DNA of 64,000 nt from Bacillus timonensis. Lineage in GTDB: Bacteria > Bacillota > Bacilli > Bacillales > Bacillaceae_L. Positions 8,224 through 16,554 of this stretch are shown here, piece after piece (the first letter of the stretch is position 1; each line of letters opens with the position of its first letter). Where the stretch lies: positions 102,220 through 166,219 of the forward strand of contig JAIVAN010000012.1 in NCBI GenBank assembly GCA_020171895.1. Reading direction: 5' to 3'. The notes under the pieces were generated by a model. That model saw nothing but the letters and a program-made list of their open reading frames with translations. It made no database searches and was not told the origin of the DNA. The position numbers were made by a program, and so were the translations under genes.

Positions 8224-9279
8224 ATGATTAATAAACTGTTTCTATTCATTGTTCTAATAGGTATGCCACTTTCTATTATCGGTAGTGTGATGCATTGGTC
8301 GGCAGTAATAATGTTTATTGTTTACTGTTTAACAATTATTGCACTAGCGGGATTTATGGGAAGAGCGACAGAAAGCCTAGCAATTGTTTCTGGTCCTAGG
8401 ATCGGAGGATTATTAAATGCAACGTTTGGGAATGCAGTTGAGTTAATTATTTCAATCTTCGCTTTGAAAGCAGGGCTAATTGGAGTAGTTCTCGCTTCGT
8501 TAACGGGGTCTGTGTTAGGAAACTTATTACTTGTAGCTGGTTTGTCTTTTTTTGTAGGTGGTCTAAAGTTTAAGCGGCAGGAATTCAATGTGTATGATGC
8601 CAGACATAATTCGGGTCTATTAATGTTTGCTGTGATTGTAGCATTTGTAATTCCTGAGGTATTTTCTATGGAAATGGGAAAAGCACAAACGTTATCATTG
8701 AGTATTGGTATATCCATTATCTTAATTGTTCTATATTTAGCAGCTCTTTTCTTTAAGTTAGTCACTCATCGAGGTGTTTATCAACATAAAACAGATGAAG
8801 TGGAAGAGCATGAGGTGCCTGAGTGGAGTAAAAAGAAAGCGATGTTTATTTTAGCCGTTGCAACAGCAGCCGTTGCATATGTGTCAGAAAACCTTGTACA
8901 TACTTTTCAGACTGTTGGAGAAACGTTTGGCTGGAGTGAATTGTTCATTGGGGTTATTATCGTTGCAATAGTTGGAAATGCAGCAGAGCATGCATCAGCG
9001 ATAATTATGGCTTACAAAAACAAAATGAATATCGCAGTCGAAATTGCAGTAGGATCCACATTGCAAATCGCGATGTTCGTCGCACCAGTGCTCGTACTAA
9101 TTTCCTTATTGTTTGAAACAAAAATGCCCCTAGTTTTTACAATGCCAGAACTAATCTCAATGGTTACCGCTGTGTTATTAACCATTATTTTATCGAATGA
9201 TGGGGATACAAACTGGTTTGAGGGAGCAACACTTTTAGCAGCTTATTTGATTATGGGAATCGGGTTTTATCTTTTGTAA
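8224..9279 (+). CDS. chaA: Ca2+/H+ antiporter YfkE (ChaA-type)
   Basis: A 351-residue membrane antiporter of the CaCA superfamily that exchanges cytoplasmic Ca2+ for protons. Both alpha repeats are visible: GNAVELIISIFALKAG (near residue 65) and GNAAEHASAIIMAYKN (near residue 257). The acidic residues in GNAxE are the ion ligands. About eleven hydrophobic segments are present, with an acidic loop (EVEEHEVPEW) between the halves. Its position matches yfkE of B. subtilis. The ATG has AAGGA 8 nt upstream; the earlier GTG is too close to it. A 52-bp repeat array follows about 90 nt downstream. Confidence 0.92.
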   Translation: MINKLFLFIVLIGMPLSIIGSVMHWSAVIMFIVYCLTIIALAGFMGRATESLAIVSGPRIGGLLNATFGNAVELIISIFALKAGLIGVVLASLTGSVLGNLLLVAGLSFFVGGLKFKRQEFNVYDARHNSGLLMFAVIVAFVIPEVFSMEMGKAQTLSLSIGISIILIVLYLAALFFKLVTHRGVYQHKTDEVEEHEVPEWSKKKAMFILAVATAAVAYVSENLVHTFQTVGETFGWSELFIGVIIVAIVGNAAEHASAIIMAYKNKMNIAVEIAVGSTLQIAMFVAPVLVLISLLFETKMPLVFTMPELISMVTAVLLTIILSNDGDTNWFEGATLLAAYLIMGIGFYLL

Positions 9280-9369
9280 AAAAGTAGTAGAGCTATTGTT
9301 TAAAGTCCTTCATTCCTGCTTTATTATGGTCTGGGGAAGCTGCTTTAACTGTATAGATGGAGGGGAAAA

Positions 9370-9672
9370 ACCATTCATGATGGTGATGAAGTCCGTTTTG
9401 TCAGTGTAGCTTGTGCAAAAAGTTCTTCATGGTGAGGATGAAGTCCGTTTTTCAAGTGTAGCAAGTGGAAAAAGTTCTTCATGGTGAGTATGAAGTCCGA
9501 TTTGCAAGTGAAGAGTGGGAAAAAAGTTCTTCATGTTGATGATGAAGTCCGTTTTTCAAGTGTAGCAAGTGGAAAAAGTTTTTCATGTTGATGATGAAGT
9601 CCGATTTGTAAGTGTGGCAGGAGGAAAAAGTCTTTCACCACGAGAATGAAGACCATTCCTTCAATGTGGCAA
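9370..9672. repeat. Tandem array of a 52-bp unit, about six copies
   Basis: The unit begins ATGAAGTCCG, continues T-rich, then CAAGTGTAGCAAGTGG and AAAAAGTTCTTCATGGTGA. Copies are imperfect but keep a 52-bp period. The conserved part pairs with itself across the unit junction (TTCTTCAT / ATGAAG), so each junction can form a short hairpin. The same period and palindrome recur at 45.7-46.4 kb. No open frame with a ribosome site covers it. Confidence 0.85.
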
Positions 9673-9743
9673 CCTTATAGATCCTTCAAAATAAAAATAT
9701 ATTCCATTCATGGACCGTTCCCAAAAAAAACTCCAATAACAAA

Positions 9744-9784
9744 AATAATGGCTCTGTGTATACGATGTACACAGGGCCATTATT
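9744..9784. repeat. Long inverted repeat, possible orphan terminator
   Basis: AATAATGGC / GCCATTATT outer stem with CTGTGTA/TACACAG inside. On the minus strand TTTTTGTTATT follows, but no gene on that strand ends here. It may be the remains of a lost gene's terminator. The rest of 9280-10109 holds only the 52-bp array and an AT-rich tract before the next gene. Confidence 0.5.
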
Positions 9785-9906
9785 GTGTAGGACAATTCAT
9801 TTTATAAACCTTTCTGCTTTCATAAGTACTTTTAAATAGAAGGTAAAACTAAGGGATAAAAAACTTTTCCTTGTTGTTATTTTTCCTCTATGAGCTACTC
9901 GATACT

Positions 9907-9929
9907 CATACCCCCTTCCGATAGGTATG
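9907..9929. promoter_or_regulatory. Possible CsoR/CstR-type operator
   Basis: CATACCCCCTTCCGATAGGTATG has inverted CATACC/GGTATG ends and a C-rich centre, the style of operators bound by CsoR-family repressors (copper, persulfide). It lies about 180 nt before the next gene. The centre is not symmetrical, so this is weak. Confidence 0.2.
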
Positions 9930-10109
9930 GTCTAGATTATCCCTCCTTTTGATTTGTTAGGTATAGTATACTTTATTATTTTAATCTTGTAAATATTCTG
10001 ATTAATTATTTTTTTTATTTTTTTTCAGCATTAATGCTACGATATACCTTGTATACATTTTAGGTGTTCTTGCAACGCTAACATAAAAGGTAAAAGGAGA
10101 ACAAATAGC

Positions 10110-10721
10110 ATGTTTATTAGAAGAAGCTTATTTTTTGTCATTGGGCTTTTTATCATATCATTTGGCGTTGGCCTTACCATTAAAGCCGATTTAGGTGCTG
10201 GTGCGTGGGATGCATTAAACGTCGGATTATCAAATACAATTGGATTAACAGTTGGCTCTTGGGTGATTATCGTAGGTGTCATCTTGATTTTTGTAAATGC
10301 TGTTTTATTAAAAAAGAAGCCAGAATACTTAGCAGTAATCACTATATTCTTAGTAGGGATGTTTATCGATTTTTGGCTCTTGTTAATTATGAAAAACTTA
10401 GATCCAGATCAATTTATCGTAAAGTTAGTACTATTTGCAGTAGGATTATTGTTTCTTGCGATGGGTATTGCCATCTATCTTCAAGCCAAATTCCCACTCA
10501 TTCCAATTGATAATTTTATGATAGCAATTAGAGAACGATTGCATGTAAGCTTAGGGATGGCAAAAACAATTGGAGAGTTAACAGCTTTATTACTTGCATT
10601 TTTATTTAATGGACCAATTGGACTTGGGACAATCCTCGTCACATTTCTAATCGGCCCAATCATTCAATTTTTCTTCCCATACTTTGAGCGGTTAATGAAC
10701 CGAACTAATCCAAGCCATTAA
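10110..10721 (+). CDS. YczE/YyaS/YitT-family membrane protein
   Basis: A 203-residue integral membrane protein with five or six hydrophobic segments. The start FGVGLTIKADLGAGAWDALNVGLS and the later IPIDNFMIAIRERL segment match the YczE/YyaS/YitT family found in bacilli. YczE of B. subtilis influences lipopeptide production, but the biochemical role of the family is unknown. AAAGGAG lies 12 nt before the ATG. It stands alone between a repeat-filled gap and a terminator, and has no partner in the yfkE-yfkD interval of B. subtilis that I recognise. Confidence 0.75.
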   Translation: MFIRRSLFFVIGLFIISFGVGLTIKADLGAGAWDALNVGLSNTIGLTVGSWVIIVGVILIFVNAVLLKKKPEYLAVITIFLVGMFIDFWLLLIMKNLDPDQFIVKLVLFAVGLLFLAMGIAIYLQAKFPLIPIDNFMIAIRERLHVSLGMAKTIGELTALLLAFLFNGPIGLGTILVTFLIGPIIQFFFPYFERLMNRTNPSH

Positions 10722-10744
10722 AGGTAAAGCCTTTAATGGCTTTT
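10714..10744 (+). terminator. Terminator of the YczE-like gene
   Basis: GCCATTAAAGG / GCCTTTAATGGC with a short loop and TTTT. The stop codon of the gene lies in the left arm. Confidence 0.8.
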
Positions 10745-10774
10745 CAATTGCACCATGGTGAATTTGCGTTTATC

Positions 10775-11145
10775 GTATGTTGGCTTTTAATTTACAGCCC
10801 TTGTACAGTGTTCTATTTTCAGGGTAGACTACCATGCTAATTATTAATTGTCACAATGAAGGATGAAAATGTGAATTTGATTTTTGAGTTAATAGAATGT
10901 TGGCTTTTAAGTAATTCATCCGTGTTAACCGTAGTGGAAGGACCGAGACTCCTCGAAAATGCTAACGCATTTCCTTCGTGCGGTGAGGGATTCAAGGAAG
11001 CTTATTCAAAGTCCTGCGGGAGATAGCGCTAGTCTTGAGACCCCACAGGCAAAAGCCGAGGAGACTCCAGGAGCGCCCTGCGGAAAGCGAGGTTCCTGCA
11101 ACGAAGGTTAACACCCCACATACAGCGTCGTATTTTCAGGGTAGC
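10775..11145 (-). repeat. Dispersed hairpin element, copy 1 plus truncated partner
   Basis: The full copy runs from about 10828 to 11145 in reverse orientation, with terminal arms GTGTTAACC (10922) and GGTTAACAC (11106). It carries the 70-bp extra segment containing GCTAACGCATTTCCTTCG. A collapsed partner lacking the middle occupies 10775-10827. Its inner stem arms CTTGAG and CTCCAG do not match each other, which suggests a chimera of two subtypes. It fills the gap between the YczE-like gene and yfkD. Confidence 0.85.
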
Positions 11146-11232
11146 TAAATAAATCCATTTTCAAAAAAATAATGGATAAGAAAGCTCCTCTTCGAAAAAA
11201 CTATTCTCAAAGAAAAGAAAGGAGTATGTCAA

Positions 11233-12048
11233 ATGAAATCGAAATTATCGTTGATTGTTACTGTGTTTTTATTACTCTTTAGTATAACCAATATGACGCA
11301 TGCTGAAGTAAATAAGAAAAAGCCACAGGCAGAAAATAAATTCAAGGTCCCTAATTCTGTCATGGACGTCTCTAAGGAAAATACGTATCCAAACCCTACA
11401 CAAGATTTACCCTATTTGCAACCTAGTGAATTAACGAAAGAACTAATTGAAACATCAGAAGTAAAAATTGAAAATCCTGACTTAATCAGAATATTAAATG
11501 AGTCATCAATATCAACTACTCCACTAGCAATCGGTTATAGGGCAACTATTTACTTAGGTCAATGGCCATTAAATTATGAATCAAATGAAACAAACACCAA
11601 TTGGGAATATCAAAAAATCAATACAAATTACTTTGACAATCGCGGAGGAAAGTCTCCGTATCAAATCCACTATAAGCAAGAATCTCAAAAGCATGTAAAA
11701 GGTGGGCTTACCGCTAAGGTCGATAAGGCTGAGGATGTAAAAAAGATGATGATTATTAAGGCAGCAAATAAAACAAAGCTTCCTTTATCATTTGATACGA
11801 TTATCGGAGCCGGAACAAAGAAAGACCAAATTTATAACATACCACCTAAGAAATTAGGATATTTGTATGGATACGCTCCAGCCGTTAATGAAAAAGGAAA
11901 AGTAACATACGGTGAAGTATATCTCGTATTAAAGGGTAATAAAAAGAAGATTGTCGTTAAAAACGTAACACATCAAGGAATTGGCGCTTGGATTCCTGTT
12001 CAGGATCATGTCTCATTTGGCTTTATAGCGAGTGATTTACCAAGATAA
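11233..12048 (+). CDS. yfkD: Secreted YfkD-family protein
   Basis: A 271-residue protein with a clear signal peptide (Lys-rich start, hydrophobic VTVFLLLFSITN, likely cleavage after a HAE-like site near residue 25). The mature part is polar and rich in Lys and Asn; no enzyme motif is visible. Sequence style and its position next to the yfkC and yfkAB genes match the YfkD family of bacilli, of unknown function outside the membrane. AAAGGAG lies 8 nt before the ATG. It is convergent with yfkC and shares a terminator with it. Confidence 0.8.
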   Translation: MKSKLSLIVTVFLLLFSITNMTHAEVNKKKPQAENKFKVPNSVMDVSKENTYPNPTQDLPYLQPSELTKELIETSEVKIENPDLIRILNESSISTTPLAIGYRATIYLGQWPLNYESNETNTNWEYQKINTNYFDNRGGKSPYQIHYKQESQKHVKGGLTAKVDKAEDVKKMMIIKAANKTKLPLSFDTIIGAGTKKDQIYNIPPKKLGYLYGYAPAVNEKGKVTYGEVYLVLKGNKKKIVVKNVTHQGIGAWIPVQDHVSFGFIASDLPR

Positions 12049-12050
12049 AA

Positions 12051-12083
12051 AATGCGGTTGAGATTTATGGTCTCAACCGCATT
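12051..12083. terminator. Bidirectional terminator between yfkD and yfkC
   Basis: AATGCGGTTGAGA / TCTCAACCGCATT, a perfect 13-bp stem with a 7-nt loop, between two convergent genes. Confidence 0.85.
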
Positions 12084-12090
12084 ATTATGT

Positions 12091-12957
12091 TTAATAGGAT
12101 TGTTGACCTAATTTTTGAGCATCGCCTTTAACATGCAGTTGCTCTTCGGCCATTTGAACGCCAGCTTCATGAAGCTTAGTGGCAATGACTTTTCTTGCTT
12201 CTTTGGCAGCAGTCCAATATAGCAGATCATCCACAAGTGCAATGACCGTATATTCATAACCCCTAAAGTTCGCATTAAGTGACGTCATGCCATACACTTG
12301 AAAAGGTTCAATTTCACTTCCAGCACTGTCTTTTTTTAAACAATAAGCTAAGTCTTGATTTAGTTGTTCGCAGGCTTCTTCAAGTAATGTGAAGATATGG
12401 GAGGGTTCTTCTCGAAAGCTAACTACAACTCTCTCAATCACACGCATGCGTTCGATATTGTAGTTTTGGATTTGTTTTACCTCACCATTACTAATCGTCA
12501 GCAGTTTTCCGCTCCATTCTCGTACTTTTAAAAACCTGAGGCCAATTTCTTCTACAGTGCCATTAAATGTGTTGTTGACTGTCACAAAGTCGCCTTTATG
12601 AAGCTGTTTTTCATAAATTAGAAAGATCCCTGATAGAATGTCCCTAATTAAACTTTGTGCACCAAAACCGAGTATGATACCAATTACACCAGCGCCGGCT
12701 AAGAGCTTACCAAAATCATCAATATATTTTGATAGGACATAAAAGATAAAGCCAATCGTTGCTGTATATTTCGTCAAAGAGCGAATCATGCTTTCAATTG
12801 TTTTTTCTTTTCGTTCTTCAATAAAATTAGTCCGTTTAAAGAAATTATGAATGAAACTATTAATAACATAGACACTAATCCATGCAATAATCCCAACGAC
12901 AATAATCCCTGTTATTTTGTATTCAAATAATTCAATTAGCTGCTGCAAAATAAACAC
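12091..12957 (-). CDS. yfkC: MscS-family mechanosensitive channel YfkC
   Basis: A 288-residue MscS-type channel that releases solutes when membrane tension rises. Three hydrophobic segments are followed by the pore-lining helix region GAGVIGIILGFGAQSLIRD (near residue 92), then the beta domain beginning with GDFVTVNNTFNGTVEEIGLR. Size and context match YfkC. It lies 4 nt after the yfkAB stop, so the two genes are probably one transcript. The GTG start has no clear ribosome site; a TTG three codons inside has AGGTG at proper distance and could be the true start. Confidence 0.88.
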   Translation of the reverse strand: MFILQQLIELFEYKITGIIVVGIIAWISVYVINSFIHNFFKRTNFIEERKEKTIESMIRSLTKYTATIGFIFYVLSKYIDDFGKLLAGAGVIGIILGFGAQSLIRDILSGIFLIYEKQLHKGDFVTVNNTFNGTVEEIGLRFLKVREWSGKLLTISNGEVKQIQNYNIERMRVIERVVVSFREEPSHIFTLLEEACEQLNQDLAYCLKKDSAGSEIEPFQVYGMTSLNANFRGYEYTVIALVDDLLYWTAAKEARKVIATKLHEAGVQMAEEQLHVKGDAQKLGQQSY

Positions 12958-12961
12958 CTGC

Positions 12962-14092
12962 TTATTTTAGTGGTAGGTTGGCCGACTTTGACAAAAAGTC
13001 TACATCAGGATAGTAGCTATTTTTTACAAGTAAGTTTGGTCCAAGACACTTAACAGCAGGACAATGGCAGTTTAATGAGGTAGCCAAAGCTGTTTGTTGC
13101 CATGTGTTATACGCTGTTTGAAGTGGAGTGTTTTTTACATTCCCTAAAGATGGAGTGTCACCAAAGTCTGTAACAATAATATCTCCATTAAAAATATTAA
13201 TATTTAAACGCGAACGTCCATCTGGATCATTTCTAACGGTTACATTTTTACTATTGTATAGCCTTTGTAACAAGCGTAAATCATCATCAACTTCACTACA
13301 AGCGTAAAAAGGAAGTGTACCAAACAGCATCCATACATTTTCATCGCGAATATCTAGCAATTGGTGAATGGCTTGACGAATTTCAGCTAAAGAGAGTGTT
13401 TCTAGTGTGCTGGCAAAATCGCTAGGGTACATTGGATGTACTTCATGACGTTGGCAATTCATCTCATCCACAATCTGCTTATGAATTTTTTTCATATGAG
13501 GTAACGTTCGTTTGTTTAACATTGTTTCTGCAGATACAATAACACCTGCTTTTACAAGCTGCTTGCTGTTTTCAATCATTCGATCAAAATAGGCAATACG
13601 CTGCTTAACAGAAGGTTTCCGGTCCATCATCGCGAATCCGCCTTCAACAAAATCCTCTATCGTTCCCCAGTTATGAGAAATGTGTAACACATCTAAATAG
13701 GGAACAATTTTTTCATAACGCTCAAGATCAAGCGTTAAATTTGAATTCATTTGAGTACGTACTCCCCGTTCATGGGCATACTTTAAAAGAGGAATCACGT
13801 AGTTTTCAACCGATTTTAACGAAAGCATTGGTTCTCCACCAGTAATGCTAATTGATCGAAGTGTCGGTACTTCGTCTAAACGTTTTAATAAAAGTTCAAG
13901 TGGTAACGCGATAGGATCTTTCGGTTGAAGTGTGTAGCCAACTGCGCAATGCTCACATCTCATATTACAAAGGGTTGTAGTGGTAAATTCTACATTGGTT
14001 AACGTCAATGATCCGTACTGCTCTACATCCACATAGGCTTCCCACGGATCATAGGTTGGGGTTATTTTAGGTAATACTTCATTCGTTTTCAT
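12962..14092 (-). CDS. yfkAB: Radical SAM protein YfkAB
   Basis: A 376-residue radical SAM enzyme. The CNMRCEHC motif (CX3CX2C, near residue 42) binds the 4Fe-4S cluster and is followed by the SITGGEPML strand that contacts SAM. A C-terminal CHCPAVKC (CXCX4C, near residue 349) defines the YfkAB subgroup and probably ligates a second cluster. The substrate is unknown. The ATG has AAGGAG 7 nt upstream, so the frame's first five codons were dropped. In B. subtilis the two halves were long annotated as separate genes; here the frame is continuous. It heads a two-gene operon with yfkC. Confidence 0.9.
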   Translation of the reverse strand: MKTNEVLPKITPTYDPWEAYVDVEQYGSLTLTNVEFTTTTLCNMRCEHCAVGYTLQPKDPIALPLELLLKRLDEVPTLRSISITGGEPMLSLKSVENYVIPLLKYAHERGVRTQMNSNLTLDLERYEKIVPYLDVLHISHNWGTIEDFVEGGFAMMDRKPSVKQRIAYFDRMIENSKQLVKAGVIVSAETMLNKRTLPHMKKIHKQIVDEMNCQRHEVHPMYPSDFASTLETLSLAEIRQAIHQLLDIRDENVWMLFGTLPFYACSEVDDDLRLLQRLYNSKNVTVRNDPDGRSRLNINIFNGDIIVTDFGDTPSLGNVKNTPLQTAYNTWQQTALATSLNCHCPAVKCLGPNLLVKNSYYPDVDFLSKSANLPLK

Positions 14093-14240
14093 GTGTAACT
14101 CCTTCAATTTGGTTCATCTAATCGTTATTATCATAACGTATATAGCAGTAAGTGTAACCTTGTATATGTGAAAAAGTTGTTGAACGTTGTCAATTTCTTT
14201 TGGATTCGATAGGATAGTATAAAAAGGAAGGAGTGAAAAG

Positions 14241-14429
14241 ATGGGAAACGCTATTCATGACAAGGATTCACAAGTGAAATACCTTAAGGATCGTTTAAAT
14301 ATGTTTTTAGAAGTAATTGATACAATGGATCCTGAATCAACAGACCTAGATGATATTGATCGTTTAATAAAAATGCTAGATGATCTAGAAAATAAATACG
14401 ATCAGTTTAAGACTGACTGGAAAGAGTAG
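14241..14429 (+). CDS. yfjT: SE1561-family small protein (YfjT-like)
   Basis: A 62-residue acidic helical protein with a repeated Asp/Leu pattern (DLDDIDRLIKMLDDLENKY), likely a short coiled coil. It looks like the SE1561 family of Bacillales and sits where yfjT lies in B. subtilis, between yfkAB and pdaA. The function is unknown. AAGGAG lies 8 nt before the ATG and a terminator follows immediately. Confidence 0.75.
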   Translation: MGNAIHDKDSQVKYLKDRLNMFLEVIDTMDPESTDLDDIDRLIKMLDDLENKYDQFKTDWKE

Positions 14430-14455
14430 ACCCGTTAAAGTGACGGGTTTTTTTA
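14430..14455 (+). terminator. Terminator of yfjT
   Basis: ACCCGT / ACGGGT stem followed by seven T. A second palindrome (TTACTTTGAAA / TTTCAAAGTAA) overlaps its T-run. Confidence 0.8.
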
Positions 14456-14484
14456 CTTTGAAAATTTCAAAGTAATAAATGAAA

Positions 14485-14607
14485 CTAGTGATTTTTTTCG
14501 AGATCAGATATTTTCTCCTCCAAGCTTTTTAGCTTCTTGTTGACTTCAGTCAATTTTGAATAAGCGGTCAATCCAAATACGAAGCCGATTAGTCCGAAAA
14601 CTTCCAT
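14485..14607 (-). CDS. Small membrane-anchored coiled-coil protein
   Basis: A 40-residue frame read by eye: MEVFGLIGFVFGLTAYSKL, then a charged helix with Leu repeats and the ending SDLEKNH. It has one hydrophobic N-terminal segment and a short heptad-like tail, so it probably anchors in the membrane with a cytoplasmic coiled coil. An excellent AAGGAGG site lies 9 nt before the ATG. No family was recognised. It is divergent from the fumarase gene. Confidence 0.65.
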   Translation of the reverse strand: MEVFGLIGFVFGLTAYSKLTEVNKKLKSLEEKISDLEKNH

Positions 14608-14850
14608 GTTTTTTAACCTCCTTGCGTTTCTTTGTTATTCATACGATTCTTCTTAAGAAAAGATTCACTATAATGAAAAATGGTTGTATTTTTCCCGATG
14701 AAAACAAATGGAATCGCTTGCAAATGCCTTTCGCAAACATTTCGAACAGAGTATAATAGAGTTTGTGGCCAAGATCAGAAGGCTAAATAACGTATGAATG
14801 TTACTCAATATAAAATAGAACAAGGGAGAAACTCGAAAGGGGAAATTAGG

Positions 14851-16383
14851 ATGGATAAACTTCAACAGAGTATGTACCAACTAATAGTAGAAACATCAAC
14901 AAGACTTCCAAAAGATGTTCGTCGAGCGATTAAAGCTGCAAAGGCAAGGGAAAATGCAGGTACACGTGCAGCGATGTCATTAGCAACAATTACAAACAAT
15001 ATTACGATGGCAGATGAAAATGTATCACCGATTTGTCAGGATACAGGCTTACCGACGTTTAAAGTAAAAACACCGGTTGGTGTGAATCAATTGAAAATTA
15101 AGGCAGCTATTAAGGCTGCGATTGCACAAGCTACGAAAGATGGAAAACTGCGTCCAAACTCAGTTGACTCGTTAACAGGTGGGAATAGTGGTGACAACCT
15201 AGGGGAAGGTACACCTGTTATTAAGTTTGAGCAATGGGAAAAAGATTATATTGATGCACGTTTAATTTTAAAAGGTGGCGGCTGTGAAAATAAAAATATC
15301 CAATATAGCCTGCCATGTGAGCTTGAAGGCTTAGGTCGTGCTGGTCGTGATTTAGATGGAATTAGAAAATGTATTATGCACTCTGTCTATCAGGCTCAGG
15401 GACAAGGCTGTAGTGCAGGGTTTATTGGTGTAGGAATTGGTGGAGATCGTACATCAGGGTATGAGCTTGCAAAAGAACAGCTTTTCCGTAGTGTGGATGA
15501 TACAAATGAAAACGAAGAATTACGTAAGCTTGAAGAGTATGTGATGGAAAATGCGAATAAGTTAGGTATTGGCACGATGGGATTTGGTGGAGAAACGACT
15601 CTTTTAGGCTGTAAAGTCGGTGTTATCAACCGTATACCTGCTAGTTTCTTTGTATCAGTTGCTTATAACTGTTGGGCATACCGTCGTTTAGGAGTTCAGC
15701 TTGATGCTACGACGGGCGATATTAATAAGTGGTTATACCAAGAAGGTGAAGAAATTGATTTTTCAAAAGAAGTTGCTGCAACTGAAGAAAAGTCTGAAAC
15801 ACGCGAAGTCGTTCTTGAAGCACCGATTACGGAAGCGCAAATTCGTGAGCTTAAAGTGGGAGACGTTGTTCGCATCAACGGCTTAATGTATACAGGAAGA
15901 GATGCAATTCATAAATATTTATCAGATCATGATTCACCTGTGGACTTAAATGGTCAAATTATTTACCATTGTGGACCGGTAATGTTAAAAGATGAAGAAG
16001 GACAATGGCATGTAAAAGCAGCTGGACCAACAACAAGTATTCGCGAGGAGCCGTATCAAGGAGATATTATGAAACGATTCGGTATTCGTGCGGTGATTGG
16101 AAAAGGTGGAATGGGACCTAAAACCTTAGCTGCTTTAAAAGAACACGGTGGTGTTTATTTAAATGCGATTGGTGGAGCAGCACAATATTATGCGGATTGT
16201 ATTAAAGGTGTTGAAGGTGTTGACCTAATGGAATTCGGTATTCCAGAAGCAATGTGGCATTTACGTGTAGAAGGCTTCACTGCAGTTGTGACAATGGATT
16301 CACATGGAAACAGTCTACACGAAGATGTTGATAAGTCTTCACTTGAAAAATTAGCACAATTTAAGGAACCTGTTTTTAAATAA
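14851..16383 (+). CDS. Fumarate hydratase class I (Fe-S), alpha and beta domains fused
   Basis: A 510-residue iron-sulfur enzyme that interconverts fumarate and malate in the TCA cycle. Cluster-binding Cys lie in ISPICQDTG-like context (near 63), GGCENKNIQ (near 147) and QGCSAGF (near 189 in the alpha domain). The C-terminal beta domain starts near residue 335 and contains GRDAIHKYL and GKGGMGPKT. The fused layout is the usual single-chain class I form. AAAGGGG lies 8 nt before the chosen ATG; an upstream in-frame ATG gives 19 extra residues without family similarity. B. subtilis uses a class II fumarase instead, so this locus differs from it. Confidence 0.9.
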   Translation: MDKLQQSMYQLIVETSTRLPKDVRRAIKAAKARENAGTRAAMSLATITNNITMADENVSPICQDTGLPTFKVKTPVGVNQLKIKAAIKAAIAQATKDGKLRPNSVDSLTGGNSGDNLGEGTPVIKFEQWEKDYIDARLILKGGGCENKNIQYSLPCELEGLGRAGRDLDGIRKCIMHSVYQAQGQGCSAGFIGVGIGGDRTSGYELAKEQLFRSVDDTNENEELRKLEEYVMENANKLGIGTMGFGGETTLLGCKVGVINRIPASFFVSVAYNCWAYRRLGVQLDATTGDINKWLYQEGEEIDFSKEVAATEEKSETREVVLEAPITEAQIRELKVGDVVRINGLMYTGRDAIHKYLSDHDSPVDLNGQIIYHCGPVMLKDEEGQWHVKAAGPTTSIREEPYQGDIMKRFGIRAVIGKGGMGPKTLAALKEHGGVYLNAIGGAAQYYADCIKGVEGVDLMEFGIPEAMWHLRVEGFTAVVTMDSHGNSLHEDVDKSSLEKLAQFKEPVFK

Positions 16384-16390
16384 GACTCAA

Positions 16391-16426
16391 AGACCATTTG
16401 GCCAATTAGGGACAAATGGTCTTTTT
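16391..16426 (+). terminator. Terminator of the fumarase gene
   Basis: AGACCATTTG / CAAATGGTCT stem, 12-nt loop, then TTTTTG. Confidence 0.85.
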
Positions 16427-16554
16427 GTATATTAATGAGATAATCGTCAAAAATAAAGTAAGGTTTCATATGCTGGAAAACAATGATGGGAATGAATGTA
16501 GATATTGGGTAAAAACTAACAATATGGAACAGGGTGTACAAAAGGGAGGTTCGA

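Noticed and set aside
9370..9672. Possible CRISPR array (regular repeats with spacers)
   Set aside because: The intervals are also repeated between units, so there are no unique spacers, and no cas genes or leader are present.
10775..11145. Insertion sequence remnant
   Set aside because: No transposase-like frame and no target duplication could be recognised; it is a copy of the non-coding hairpin family.
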